26,126 nt of DNA, taken from Lachnospiraceae bacterium. GTDB taxonomy: Bacteria > Bacillota > Clostridia > Lachnospirales > Lachnospiraceae. Position numbers and translations under genes: made by a program. Below the pieces are notes generated by a model. The model did no database searches, had not been told where the DNA came from, and saw only the letters and a program-made list of their open reading frames with translations. Below are positions 1-5,588 of the stretch, in pieces (within the stretch, counting starts at the first letter, position 1; the number at the start of each line of letters is the position of its first letter). Location of the stretch: assembly GCA_004558185.1 (NCBI GenBank), contig SFDP01000036.1, positions 1 through 26,126 of the forward strand. The letters run 5' to 3'.

Positions 1-89
1 GTGAAAATCGGTGTGCAGTCCAGAGGAATGGGCAGATACCAATAAAAGTGTAGTCTGCTTTTTCCTCTGTCCTGACGCCGATTGTTCAC
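1..89. repeat. Long imperfect inverted repeat at window edge
   Basis: Arms 1-36 and 54-89 are inverted copies matching at about 29 of 36 positions with small bulges, around a 17-nt loop. The best matched blocks are GTGAA/TTCAC at the ends, CAGAGGAA/TTCCTCTG in the middle and GCAGA/TCTGC next to the loop. It lies 9 bp beyond the stop codon of the leftmost acetyltransferase gene. No U-run follows either side, so it is not a normal terminator. It could be a small mobile-element end or a structured RNA; the window edge hides the context. Confidence 0.6.
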
Positions 90-98
90 GAAATAATT

Positions 99-527
99 TC
101 AGATTTCCTTCTTAAAGCAAATAATTCTGTTTTCTTCGTCAAAGCCTATATTTAAGTGGAATCTAAATGAATCTTCATTCGTTATTTCACAATCGCTTGC
201 AAACTCTTTACAGACTTTATCTTTCGCCCATTGTTCACATTCAGCGCATAATACTCTTGCAATTCCATGCTTTCTGAACTGCGCATCGACAACGATACCT
301 TCAAGATAACCCACCGGACTTGATTTACAACCTTCTACATAATCATGCCTTAAACTACATAAAGCTAGTCCAACACACTGATTATCTACAAAGTGGACAA
401 AAGCTCCAGTCTCCTCACCATAAAGATATTCTTCTATTATTTCTATAGCTTCATCTTTCGTATTATCTGGCCACAGTTGAACAATCAGTGGCACCATTAC
501 CTCAATGTATTTATCCGTTGCTATCAT
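99..527 (-). CDS. GNAT acetyltransferase, AAC(6')-I aminoglycoside 6'-N-acetyltransferase-like
   Basis: This 142-residue protein has the GNAT fold signature. It resembles the AAC(6')-I group (144-146 residues) known from Acinetobacter and relatives: an early LWPD segment, then SPVGYLEGIVVDAQFRKHG followed by IARVL (acetyl-CoA pyrophosphate loop, about residues 70-92), then EFASD and a C-terminal GFDEENRIICFKK. Members acetylate the 6'-amino group of aminoglycosides with acetyl-CoA in the cytoplasm. The start follows AAGAGG by 7 bp. It lies 38 bp after another GNAT gene on the same strand and is probably cotranscribed with it. The resemblance is from memory of the family; actual drug specificity is inference. 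The low GC of the neighbourhood fits acquired DNA. Confidence 0.68.
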   Translation of the reverse strand: MIATDKYIEVMVPLIVQLWPDNTKDEAIEIIEEYLYGEETGAFVHFVDNQCVGLALCSLRHDYVEGCKSSPVGYLEGIVVDAQFRKHGIARVLCAECEQWAKDKVCKEFASDCEITNEDSFRFHLNIGFDEENRIICFKKEI

Positions 528-565
528 AGACTAACCTCTTTATTTCATAAAATAAGAATTTGCCA

Positions 566-1039
566 CTACAACTCGCAAACCATTATATACTCCTCTTCGT
601 TTTCATCAACTATTTCAAATCCTACATTTTTATACATTTTCACAGCATAATTCTGTTTCTGAACAGCTAATGATGTTTTCTTGTATTTACAAATTTTTAA
701 TTCTGTGAGCATCTGTTTCATCAGTTCAGTACCAATTCCGTTCCCTCGATATTCCTTTAAGAGAGAAATCGCAAATGATGGTGTTTCGTCATCAACATGT
801 CCATAATCATCCATAATGCGAACCCATACAGCACCAACTATTACTCCATCAGTTTCAGCAACGAAACATATATCACCATCCTTAGTTCCAAATCCATCAA
901 CATATACCTGCAGTTCCGGTCGATTGATTATTTCCATAGGTGGTGCATCTAATCCTTCTGGAATATAGATTGCCTCATACAAAAATGTATCTAATACTTT
1001 TACTTCTACTTGCCTTAGCTTTCTTATTATGTAATTCAT
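566..1039 (-). CDS. GNAT family N-acetyltransferase
   Basis: A 157-residue cytoplasmic acetyltransferase. Motif A, which holds the acetyl-CoA pyrophosphate, is visible as LLKEYRGNGIGTELMKQML at about residues 93-111. It is followed by the typical QKQNYAVKMYKNVGFEIV motif B near the C terminus (about 127-144). GNAT proteins transfer acetyl from acetyl-CoA to small-molecule amines or protein N termini; the substrate here cannot be read from sequence. The start has GGAGG 6 bp upstream. A short upstream ORF with its own strong ribosome binding site and a hairpin abutting this gene's Shine-Dalgarno suggest translational control. It lies just upstream of the AAC(6')-like gene and is likely in one transcript with it. 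Confidence 0.8.
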   Translation of the reverse strand: MNYIIRKLRQVEVKVLDTFLYEAIYIPEGLDAPPMEIINRPELQVYVDGFGTKDGDICFVAETDGVIVGAVWVRIMDDYGHVDDETPSFAISLLKEYRGNGIGTELMKQMLTELKICKYKKTSLAVQKQNYAVKMYKNVGFEIVDENEEEYIMVCEL

Positions 1040-1062
1040 ATAAACCTCCGATTTATTGTTAT

Positions 1063-1089
1063 TTATAAATCAGCTGTAATTCCACACAT
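1063..1089 (-). CDS. Candidate 8-residue leader peptide upstream of the GNAT genes
   Basis: ATG at 1089-1087 is preceded by a perfect AGGAGG (complement at 1097-1102) at 7-bp spacing and opens a frame MCGITADL ending at TAA (1065-1063). The stop lies inside one arm of an inverted repeat (1050-1056 with 1065-1071, GATTTAT/ATAAATC) whose other arm touches the GGAGG of the downstream acetyltransferase. This is the layout of leader-peptide attenuation in cat and erm resistance genes. Translation of the peptide and any drug response are inference. Confidence 0.4.
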   Translation of the reverse strand: MCGITADL

Positions 1090-1162
1090 AAGAATACCTC
1101 CTAGCGAGTTAAACTGAAATTTCACAGTCGTTTCTCATACCTATTATCCTAATAACAATTGC

Positions 1163-1750
1163 TTAATTCCCAAGCAAATGAAACAGTAGTCCAATCAAGA
1201 AACATACCACTATTGCAACAATTCCAGCTACAATCCCTTTCAGTACATTTTGATATGGTCGTTTTCCGATTTCTCGTTGCTTCTGTATTTCGTCCAATCT
1301 TTTACCTTCTGAAAAGGCTACAATCTCTTTGTATGTCTGAATATCGTTGTCTTTTTTCACCTTTTCTACTTTCAAAGCCCAATACATCGTAATTACAAAA
1401 AGAATTCCAAACGGAATAAATGCAAGCTGTTCCAACCAAAAGAACAATGGGACTGCCGATAAAATCGTAATTGCAAAATGCACGCCAAAAATGTTACCAT
1501 AGTAATTGAGTTTCTTAATTTCTTGTTCATTAATTTTTTCTTTCATAATTTCAATATCTCCTTTGATTAATTTATCAATGGAGGTTTGGAATACTTCACT
1601 CAAAAGAACCAAACTATTTACATCTGGATAACTTTTCTCATTCTCCCAATTTGAAATAGTTTGTCGAGACACATATATGCGGTCCGCTAATTGTTCTTGT
1701 GAAATTTGAAGTTCCGAACGATATTTCTTAATTTGATTCCCGAGTTCCAT
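1163..1750 (-). CDS. XRE-family transcriptional regulator with C-terminal membrane segments
   Basis: The 195-residue protein starts with a classic Cro/CI-type helix-turn-helix: SQEQLADRIYVSRQTISNWE (about residues 18-37), then the SYPDVNSLVLLSEVF helix. After a linker come hydrophobic segments at about 89-108 and 111-128 and a third at about 172-192, with a charged stretch between. This arrangement, soluble HTH plus membrane tail, is common among Firmicutes regulators that sit beside transporter or resistance genes; the signal sensed is unknown. The start has AAGGAGG about 9 bp upstream. A sigma-A-like promoter overlapped by a large inverted repeat lies upstream and is a natural autoregulatory site. 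The gene precedes the two acetyltransferase genes on the same strand. Confidence 0.85.
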   Translation of the reverse strand: MELGNQIKKYRSELQISQEQLADRIYVSRQTISNWENEKSYPDVNSLVLLSEVFQTSIDKLIKGDIEIMKEKINEQEIKKLNYYGNIFGVHFAITILSAVPLFFWLEQLAFIPFGILFVITMYWALKVEKVKKDNDIQTYKEIVAFSEGKRLDEIQKQREIGKRPYQNVLKGIVAGIVAIVVCFLIGLLFHLLGN

Positions 1751-1790
1751 TCAATACACCTCCTTGCACTTGTATCTTAATCAAAAACAG

Positions 1791-1850
1791 ATATTAATGC
1801 TATCAAAAGGCTTTGACAAAGGACTTTTTATCCTTGTCAAAATCTTTTGA
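1791..1850 (-). promoter_or_regulatory. Promoter of the XRE gene with overlapping inverted repeat
   Basis: On the minus strand TTGTCA (1819-1814), 17 bp, TAATAT (1796-1791) form a plausible sigma-A promoter. The -35 box lies inside an imperfect inverted repeat spanning 1803-1850: outer arms TCAAAAG/CTTTTGA and inner arms TTTGACAAAGGA/TCCTTGTCAAA around CTTTTTA. This may be the operator of the neighbouring XRE regulator. Confidence 0.5.
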
Positions 1851-1901
1851 CACACACAATTGTACTCAAAAGAGCATAAAATTCAAAGTGAACAAAAATC
1901 G

Positions 1902-1933
1902 CTGCGCGATGGCCTGCCAAGGCTGTGGCGCAG
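1902..1933. repeat. GC-rich hairpin, possible boundary of the IS91-like element
   Basis: CTGCGC (1902-1907) pairs with GCGCAG (1928-1933), with an inner GCCT/AGGC stem. It is GC-rich within AT-rich surroundings and is followed by TTTTACTG on the plus strand. It may be a weak bidirectional terminator or a subterminal hairpin of the IS91-like element that starts near here; the exact end of the element cannot be placed. Confidence 0.4.
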
Positions 1934-2058
1934 TTTTACTGTTTATTTATTAAAAAGGCAGTTGATTCTTCTTTAAAATGTATTTATTGTTAAGTTACCA
2001 CACAAAACGAAATACTAAAGAAAGCTCCACTGCCTATGAAAATAATACCATTACAAAG

Positions 2059-2083
2059 CTGCTTTCACAAGCAGTTTTATTTT
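2059..2083 (+). terminator. Terminator or attenuator upstream of the recombinase gene
   Basis: CTGCTT (2059-2064), a TCAC loop and AAGCAG (2069-2074) are followed by TTTTATTTT. It lies 67 bp before the recombinase start and points into it, so it would block outside transcripts or attenuate the element's own. Confidence 0.6.
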
Positions 2084-2092
2084 GCAAATGCT

Positions 2093-2143
2093 CCTCCATG
2101 ACAGGTAGTTACTGTTGTTATTACTACTTTTATTTCATGGAGG
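2093..2143 (+). promoter_or_regulatory. Hairpin sequestering the recombinase ribosome binding site
   Basis: CCTCCATGA (2093-2101) is perfectly complementary to TCATGGAGG (2135-2143), and the second arm contains the GGAGG Shine-Dalgarno of the recombinase starting at 2150. An inner GTAGT/ACTAC match extends the fold. In the folded RNA the ribosome binding site would be hidden, lowering translation. Confidence 0.6.
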
Positions 2144-2149
2144 TTATTT

Positions 2150-2992
2150 ATGTACGAAGATATTTTTGAATTAGTAACTATTGCTGCACGAAAGAGGAAT
2201 CTAAAGGAATCCACCGCCAATGCGTATTGTCACGCCCTTAGTCCGTTTCTGAATGCTACCGGTAAACCCTGGCAGGAACTTACTATCGCTGATGTTGATG
2301 ATTATCTTACTGCTAAAAGACTTGCCAGTATTATGCCCGAAACCTACAATCACTACTACGGGGCATTGCGCTTTATGTACAAGCGGGTGCTCAAGCTCAA
2401 CTGGGACGAAGATGAAATTCCCAGAATGAAACGTGACCGTTCCCTGCCTACGGTTCTTGCTAAAGAAGAAATCGAAGCCATCCTTGATACTACTAAAAGC
2501 CTGAAATACAAGGCTATCTTTGCTGTTATGTATTCGGGCGGTCTTCGTGTATCTGAAGCAACCCATTTACATTACGAAGATATTTCCCGCAAAAATCATT
2601 CCATCCATATCCGCAACACCAAAAACAGAATGGACCGTTATACCATTCTTGCTGACCGTACACTTGACATTCTGACAGAGTACTGGTTTCAGTGTGGAAA
2701 ACCCAAAAATATTTTGTTCCCAAGCCAGGCAACCGGAGAATATCTGGATATCTCTGCGGTAAATCAGGTGTTAAGAAGAAGCTCTGAACAGGTCGTACTT
2801 GCTAAGCATGTCACTTCCCACGCATTCAGGCACAGCTTCGCAAGTCATCTTCTTGAAGCAGGATGTGATATTAAATATATTCAGGCATTATTAGGACACT
2901 TGGATCCTAAGTCTACCGAGATTTATCTTCATGTCAGCAACAAAACTTTGCTTGGCATTAAAAGCCCTTTTGATGTACAGGAGGATTCATAA
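2150..2992 (+). CDS. Tyrosine recombinase of an IS91-like element
   Basis: This 280-residue protein has a complete tyrosine recombinase catalytic set: Arg133 in SGGLRVSEA, Lys158 in RNTKNR, His224 and Arg227 in SHAFRHSFASHL, His250 in LLGH and the nucleophile Tyr259 in STEIYLHVS. Residues 1-95 form the SAM-like N-terminal core-binding domain. It breaks and rejoins DNA through a 3'-phosphotyrosine link. The stop overlaps the next start by one base, and that next gene is an IS91-type transposase remnant; this pairing is known for some IS91-family elements. GGAGG lies 6 bp before the ATG but is buried in a hairpin. The gene looks intact although its partner is not. It is unrelated to the broken integrase further right. 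Confidence 0.88.
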   Translation: MYEDIFELVTIAARKRNLKESTANAYCHALSPFLNATGKPWQELTIADVDDYLTAKRLASIMPETYNHYYGALRFMYKRVLKLNWDEDEIPRMKRDRSLPTVLAKEEIEAILDTTKSLKYKAIFAVMYSGGLRVSEATHLHYEDISRKNHSIHIRNTKNRMDRYTILADRTLDILTEYWFQCGKPKNILFPSQATGEYLDISAVNQVLRRSSEQVVLAKHVTSHAFRHSFASHLLEAGCDIKYIQALLGHLDPKSTEIYLHVSNKTLLGIKSPFDVQEDS

Positions 2993-3402
2993 TGGAGCAT
3001 CCGACTGTACAGGATATATTTCTACGGTTTTATCCGCGATATCTTGATAAACATACACCTTCACCACAGCAATCCAAAGTTGCAAACTGCATCATTAACT
3101 GCAAGACCGGTGCTTATGGTGCCAACGTAAGCATGTGTGAGGACTGTGGCCACTTGCAAATCCATTATAATTCCTGCCGAAACAGATGCTGTCCCATGTG
3201 TCAGGCTTTGCCTAAGGAAACGTGGATGGACAAGCGACGTGAGGATGTGCTGGAAGCTCCTTACTTTCACGTTGTGTTTACTGTACCACAGGAGTTGAAT
3301 CCTTTAATCTACAGTAACCAGCAGTTTCTCTATGACGCCTTGTATCACTGCGTTTCAGCAACTATTGAAGAACTGACTTCCGACACAAAACATCTTGGTG
3401 CA
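2992..3402 (+). pseudogene. Truncated IS91-family transposase (zinc-binding N-terminal part)
   Basis: About 137 residues of the N-terminal zinc-binding domain of an IS91-type transposase remain: CEDCGH at 49-54, then HYNSCRNRCCPMCQ at 58-71, then YFHVVFTVPQELNPLIY at about 91-107. Full-length relatives are near 370-400 residues and carry the HUH and tyrosine nicking motifs, which are absent here. Similarity stops after DTKHLGA, near base 3402, and the frame ends five codons later at TAG (3418-3420) in unrelated sequence. AGGAGG is 7 bp before the start. The remaining piece cannot carry out rolling-circle transposition. Confidence 0.85.
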
Positions 3403-3884
3403 AGCCAAACGATAGAATAGCAGCCGCTTTAACGCTTGAGGCTAACTTGGGGATGAGAATAAGCGATATTCTACACCTGAGATTCTGCGATATCATCAAG
3501 GATGGAGACAGGTATAGACTTAATATTTCCGAGATTAAGACAGGAAAAGAAAGAATTTTCACGGTGCCGGAAGAAATAAGGGAATTTATAGACCAGTACC
3601 GCATCAGAAACCGCATGAGCGAACAACAACAGCTTTTTGATTTGTCAGAACGGCAGATATAGAAGCATTTAAAAGCGGCTTGCGATTATCTCGGGATTGA
3701 TGGCGTATCTACACACAGCTTCCGCAAATACTTTGCTACACAGATATATATAAACAACGGATATAATATCGAGCTTGTGCGCCAGCTCCTGCAGCATTCA
3801 AGTACAGCAGTTACACAGAAGTATATCGGCATACAGCAAAAGCAAGTCGAGACAGCTTTACAAAACCACATAAAGCTACTGTAG
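3402..3884 (+). pseudogene. C-terminal remnant of a second tyrosine recombinase (integrase)
   Basis: In the frame of base 3402 the translation runs KPNDRIAAALTLEANLGMRI and onward with a single in-frame TAG at 3660-3662, ending at TAG 3882-3884. The catalytic pieces are Arg in GMRISD, His-x-x-Arg in THSFRKYFAT, His in LLQHSS and Tyr in TQKYIGIQ. The whole N-terminal domain is missing, cut at the junction with the IS91-like transposase. It differs in sequence from the intact recombinase at 2150. Its position next to ssrA suggests it was the integrase of an element inserted at the tmRNA gene. Broken twice over (truncation and nonsense codon), it is most likely inactive. Confidence 0.82.
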
Positions 3885-4176
3885 ACAGATGGTTTCTATC
3901 GCTTCCTGCACCTTGACAATTATATATTGACCTCGTAGAATCGATTTTAAGCGTTCTTATCACATCGATAGAAGAAAAACACGTTAAACGGTATAAAATC
4001 GAAAATAGAGCCATCCTGCAAGCCCACAGTAGCATATAGTAACATACCGGGCAACTAAAATTACTCTTATAACTCCACAAATTATCAATATATGCTTTAA
4101 TATGCTCAATCTTCTACCATGGCAATCATAAAAAATCTGCGTAAAATCCACGGATAAATTAAATATTTCCAGAAAT

Positions 4177-4322
4177 GAAATTTCAGCTCCAAAATTGACA
4201 CCTAGGGGGTATCAAAATCTTTTGCAGTATTTTTTAGGAATTGAAGAAAAATAGAACCTGTCTCTCTAAAAATTCCTAATTGAAATTTTCAGTTAAAATC
4301 TGAGGGTAGGGGGGAATCAAAA
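4177..4322. repeat. Pair of 41-bp imperfect direct repeats
   Basis: Copy A (4177-4217) and copy B (4282-4322) share GAAATTT(T)CAG at the start, AAAAT in the middle, then TAGGGGG and ATCAAAA at the end. Their starts are 105 bp apart. G-runs in otherwise AT-rich DNA make them stand out. They could be arm-type binding sites of the lost integrase. Confidence 0.55.
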
Positions 4323-4422
4323 AAACTCGCAATAAATTTGGGTAAAAAAAATAAACCGATTCTGTCTCGATTTATCTTAAGCAGCACTTGCACAGGAATC
4401 TCCTTTCCTGTGTATATTTCGT

Positions 4423-4447
4423 TTGAGTACCTTTTTGAGTACCTTTT
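4423..4447. repeat. 12-bp tandem repeat TTGAGTACCTTT next to ssrA
   Basis: TTGAGTACCTTTT occurs at 4423-4435 and again at 4435-4447, a 12-bp period. It lies 45 bp from the 3' end of ssrA, in the position where integrase arm sites would be. Confidence 0.6.
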
Positions 4448-4481
4448 GATTTTATGAGTTACGAGAACAGCATAAAATCAA
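4446..4481. repeat. 11-bp perfect inverted repeat at the ssrA 3' flank
   Basis: TTGATTTTATG (4446-4456) and CATAAAATCAA (4471-4481) are perfect inverted copies around a 14-nt spacer, 10 bp beyond the tmRNA 3' end. It could be a transcript-end hairpin for ssrA, but no U-run follows on the minus strand, so an attachment-site role is at least as likely. Confidence 0.55.
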
Positions 4482-4491
4482 GGCCTTAGAA

Positions 4492-4826
4492 TGGACTAGA
4501 CGGGAGTCGAACCCGTGTCCGAAGCCCCATCCCCTGTACTTCTACAAGCTTAGTCAATCGGATTACATTCCCTCCTGCATCCGGTGATTGACACCCGGAT
4601 ACATTCAGTAGCTTCATCATACGCCCACATACGCAAAGCTTAGTATGTGTCGTTTCCTATCTAGTCGATGCCAGCTTCTCTATGGATAGGTACAAAGAGA
4701 CTGACAGCTGCAACTAGGCAGCGTATGCTAAATTATCTTCAGCGTTTAATTTTAATTTTGCGATTAACGTGTCGCAACGGCTTGCTTCTCCAGTTTCAAA
4801 AACCCCGTCGAAACCTTGACTAGCCC
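4492..4826 (-). ncRNA. ssrA: Transfer-messenger RNA (tmRNA)
   Basis: The mature 5' end reads GGGCTAG and pairs with CTAGTCC at the 3' end to form the 7-bp acceptor stem with one G-U pair. The 5' part contains GGTTTCGACGGGG, matching the conserved tmRNA start, and the 3' part has the T-arm ACGGGTTCGACTCCCGT. The tag frame resumes at GCA (4761-4759) and encodes AKLKLNAEDNLAYAA with a stop TAG at 4716-4714. With SmpB the RNA rescues stalled ribosomes and marks the broken product for proteolysis. Length is about 335 nt. CCA is not encoded after the discriminator A (the next bases are TTC), so it must be added after transcription. smpB lies directly upstream, as in many Firmicutes. Confidence 0.95.
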
Positions 4827-4898
4827 TTATTCAATTTATTCACCACTGTCCAAACTGCCAAATCAGGCTGCCGGATAGTTGAGATTCTCTTCTCCTTC

Positions 4899-4927
4899 AG
4901 TCTATCGGGAATCCTGCCTAAAGTCAA
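4899..4927 (-). promoter_or_regulatory. Promoter of ssrA
   Basis: TTGACT (4927-4922), 17 bp, TAGACT (4904-4899) form a near-consensus sigma-A promoter. It would start a precursor about 65-70 nt longer than the mature 5' end, to be trimmed by RNase P. ssrA can thus be made independently of smpB. Confidence 0.75.
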
Positions 4928-4951
4928 CCGGACTTTGCAAATTATTTCTTA

Positions 4952-4977
4952 AAAATTTAGGCAAAAAACTAAATTTT
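4952..4977 (-). terminator. Weak AU-rich hairpin at the end of smpB
   Basis: AAAATTTAG and CTAAATTTT form a 9-bp, almost all A-T stem around an 8-nt loop, overlapping the smpB stop codon. There is little U-run after it, so termination would be leaky at best. Confidence 0.35.
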
Positions 4978-5443
4978 ATCCGAAATTTCTTATTTTAAAC
5001 TCCTTTTCTGCCTCTCGCTTCTGATCCTTTTTGGCAATGTCCTGGCGCTTGTCATACAGCTTCTTTCCCCGGCAAAGACCGATTTCCACCTTGGCCTTTC
5101 CTTCCTTAAAGTAGACCTGTAAGGGCACAATGGTAAAACCTTTCTCCTTGATTTTCCCTAACAGCTTATTAATTTCTGTTTTATGCAGCAAAAGCTTTTT
5201 TACCCTAAGGGGATCCTTATTAAAAATATTTCCCTTTTCATAAGGAGAAATATGCATCCCGTAAATAAACATTTCCCCATTCTCGATGCGGATAAAAGCC
5301 TCCTTAATGCTGCATTTGCCCATTCTGAGACTTTTTACTTCAGTTCCATGAAGCACCAGTCCGGCTTCTATTTTTTCTTCTACGAAGTAATCGTGGTAGG
5401 CTTTTTTATTATTTGCCACCAGCTTCATCGCTTCTCTGCTCAT
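4976..5443 (-). CDS. smpB: SsrA-binding protein SmpB
   Basis: The 155-residue SmpB binds the tRNA-like part of tmRNA and brings it to stalled ribosomes. Family hallmarks are NKKAYHDYFVEEKIEAGLVL near the N terminus, HGTEVKSLRMGKCSIKEAFI, then YGMHISPYEKGN, and the C-terminal tail GLCRGKKLYDKRQDIAKKD that reaches into the mRNA channel. The start was set at the ATG of MSREAMK because GGAGG lies 5 bp before it; the four codons further upstream open with TTG and overlap that site. The gene sits between rnr and ssrA, the usual trans-translation and RNA-decay cluster. A weak promoter is seen in the 145-bp gap after rnr. Confidence 0.96.
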   Translation of the reverse strand: MSREAMKLVANNKKAYHDYFVEEKIEAGLVLHGTEVKSLRMGKCSIKEAFIRIENGEMFIYGMHISPYEKGNIFNKDPLRVKKLLLHKTEINKLLGKIKEKGFTIVPLQVYFKEGKAKVEIGLCRGKKLYDKRQDIAKKDQKREAEKEFKIRNFG

Positions 5444-5536
5444 CTTTTCCTCCAATCCAAAGCGCCTTACGCTGAGAGAGGATTCGGAATCTATGCTTCA
5501 CACAGAAACGTTCACCCCCTCTTCAGGCTCTCCTAC

Positions 5537-5565
5537 AGATTACACTAACTCCATACATACCGCAA
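5537..5565 (-). promoter_or_regulatory. Possible promoter of smpB
   Basis: TTGCGG (5565-5560), 17 bp, TAATCT (5542-5537) on the minus strand, about 95 bp before the smpB start. Both boxes are imperfect. Readthrough from rnr is an equally good source of smpB transcripts. Confidence 0.4.
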
Positions 5566-5588
5566 GTTATACTTGTCATACTGCCTAT

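Larger units (their letters stand above)
3885..4491. other. Non-coding, repeat-rich stretch between integrase remnant and ssrA (candidate attachment region)
   Basis: No convincing gene lies here. The stretch is AT-rich and holds several repeats, listed separately: two 41-bp imperfect direct repeats, a 9-bp inverted repeat (TTAGGAATT 4234-4242 with AATTCCTAA 4271-4279), an 8-bp perfect hairpin CACAGGAA/TTCCTGTG (4391-4412), a 12-bp tandem repeat, and an 11-bp perfect inverted repeat just before the tmRNA 3' end. Such clusters are typical of integrase arm-binding and core sites. The assignment is inference from position. Confidence 0.5.

Noticed and set aside
1..89. Integron attC site
   Set aside because: The long imperfect hairpin fits in size, but the conserved GTTRRRY and RYYYAAC ends are missing.
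1978..2169. 63-codon plus-strand frame before the recombinase
   Set aside because: No ribosome binding site, runs through a terminator hairpin and the regulatory hairpin, overlaps the recombinase start, and has a composition unlike a protein.
3447..3662. A separate 71-codon gene starting at TTG
   Set aside because: The frame is part of a longer integrase remnant that extends upstream to about 3402 and, past one stop codon, to 3884.
3686..4080. Minus-strand frames in the integrase remnant and flank
   Set aside because: They are antisense to the clear integrase C-terminal motifs or lie in non-coding repeat-rich DNA, with no ribosome binding sites.
4446..4481. Standard terminator for ssrA
   Set aside because: The 11-bp stem is nearly all A-T and is followed by AAAGG rather than a U-run on the minus strand.
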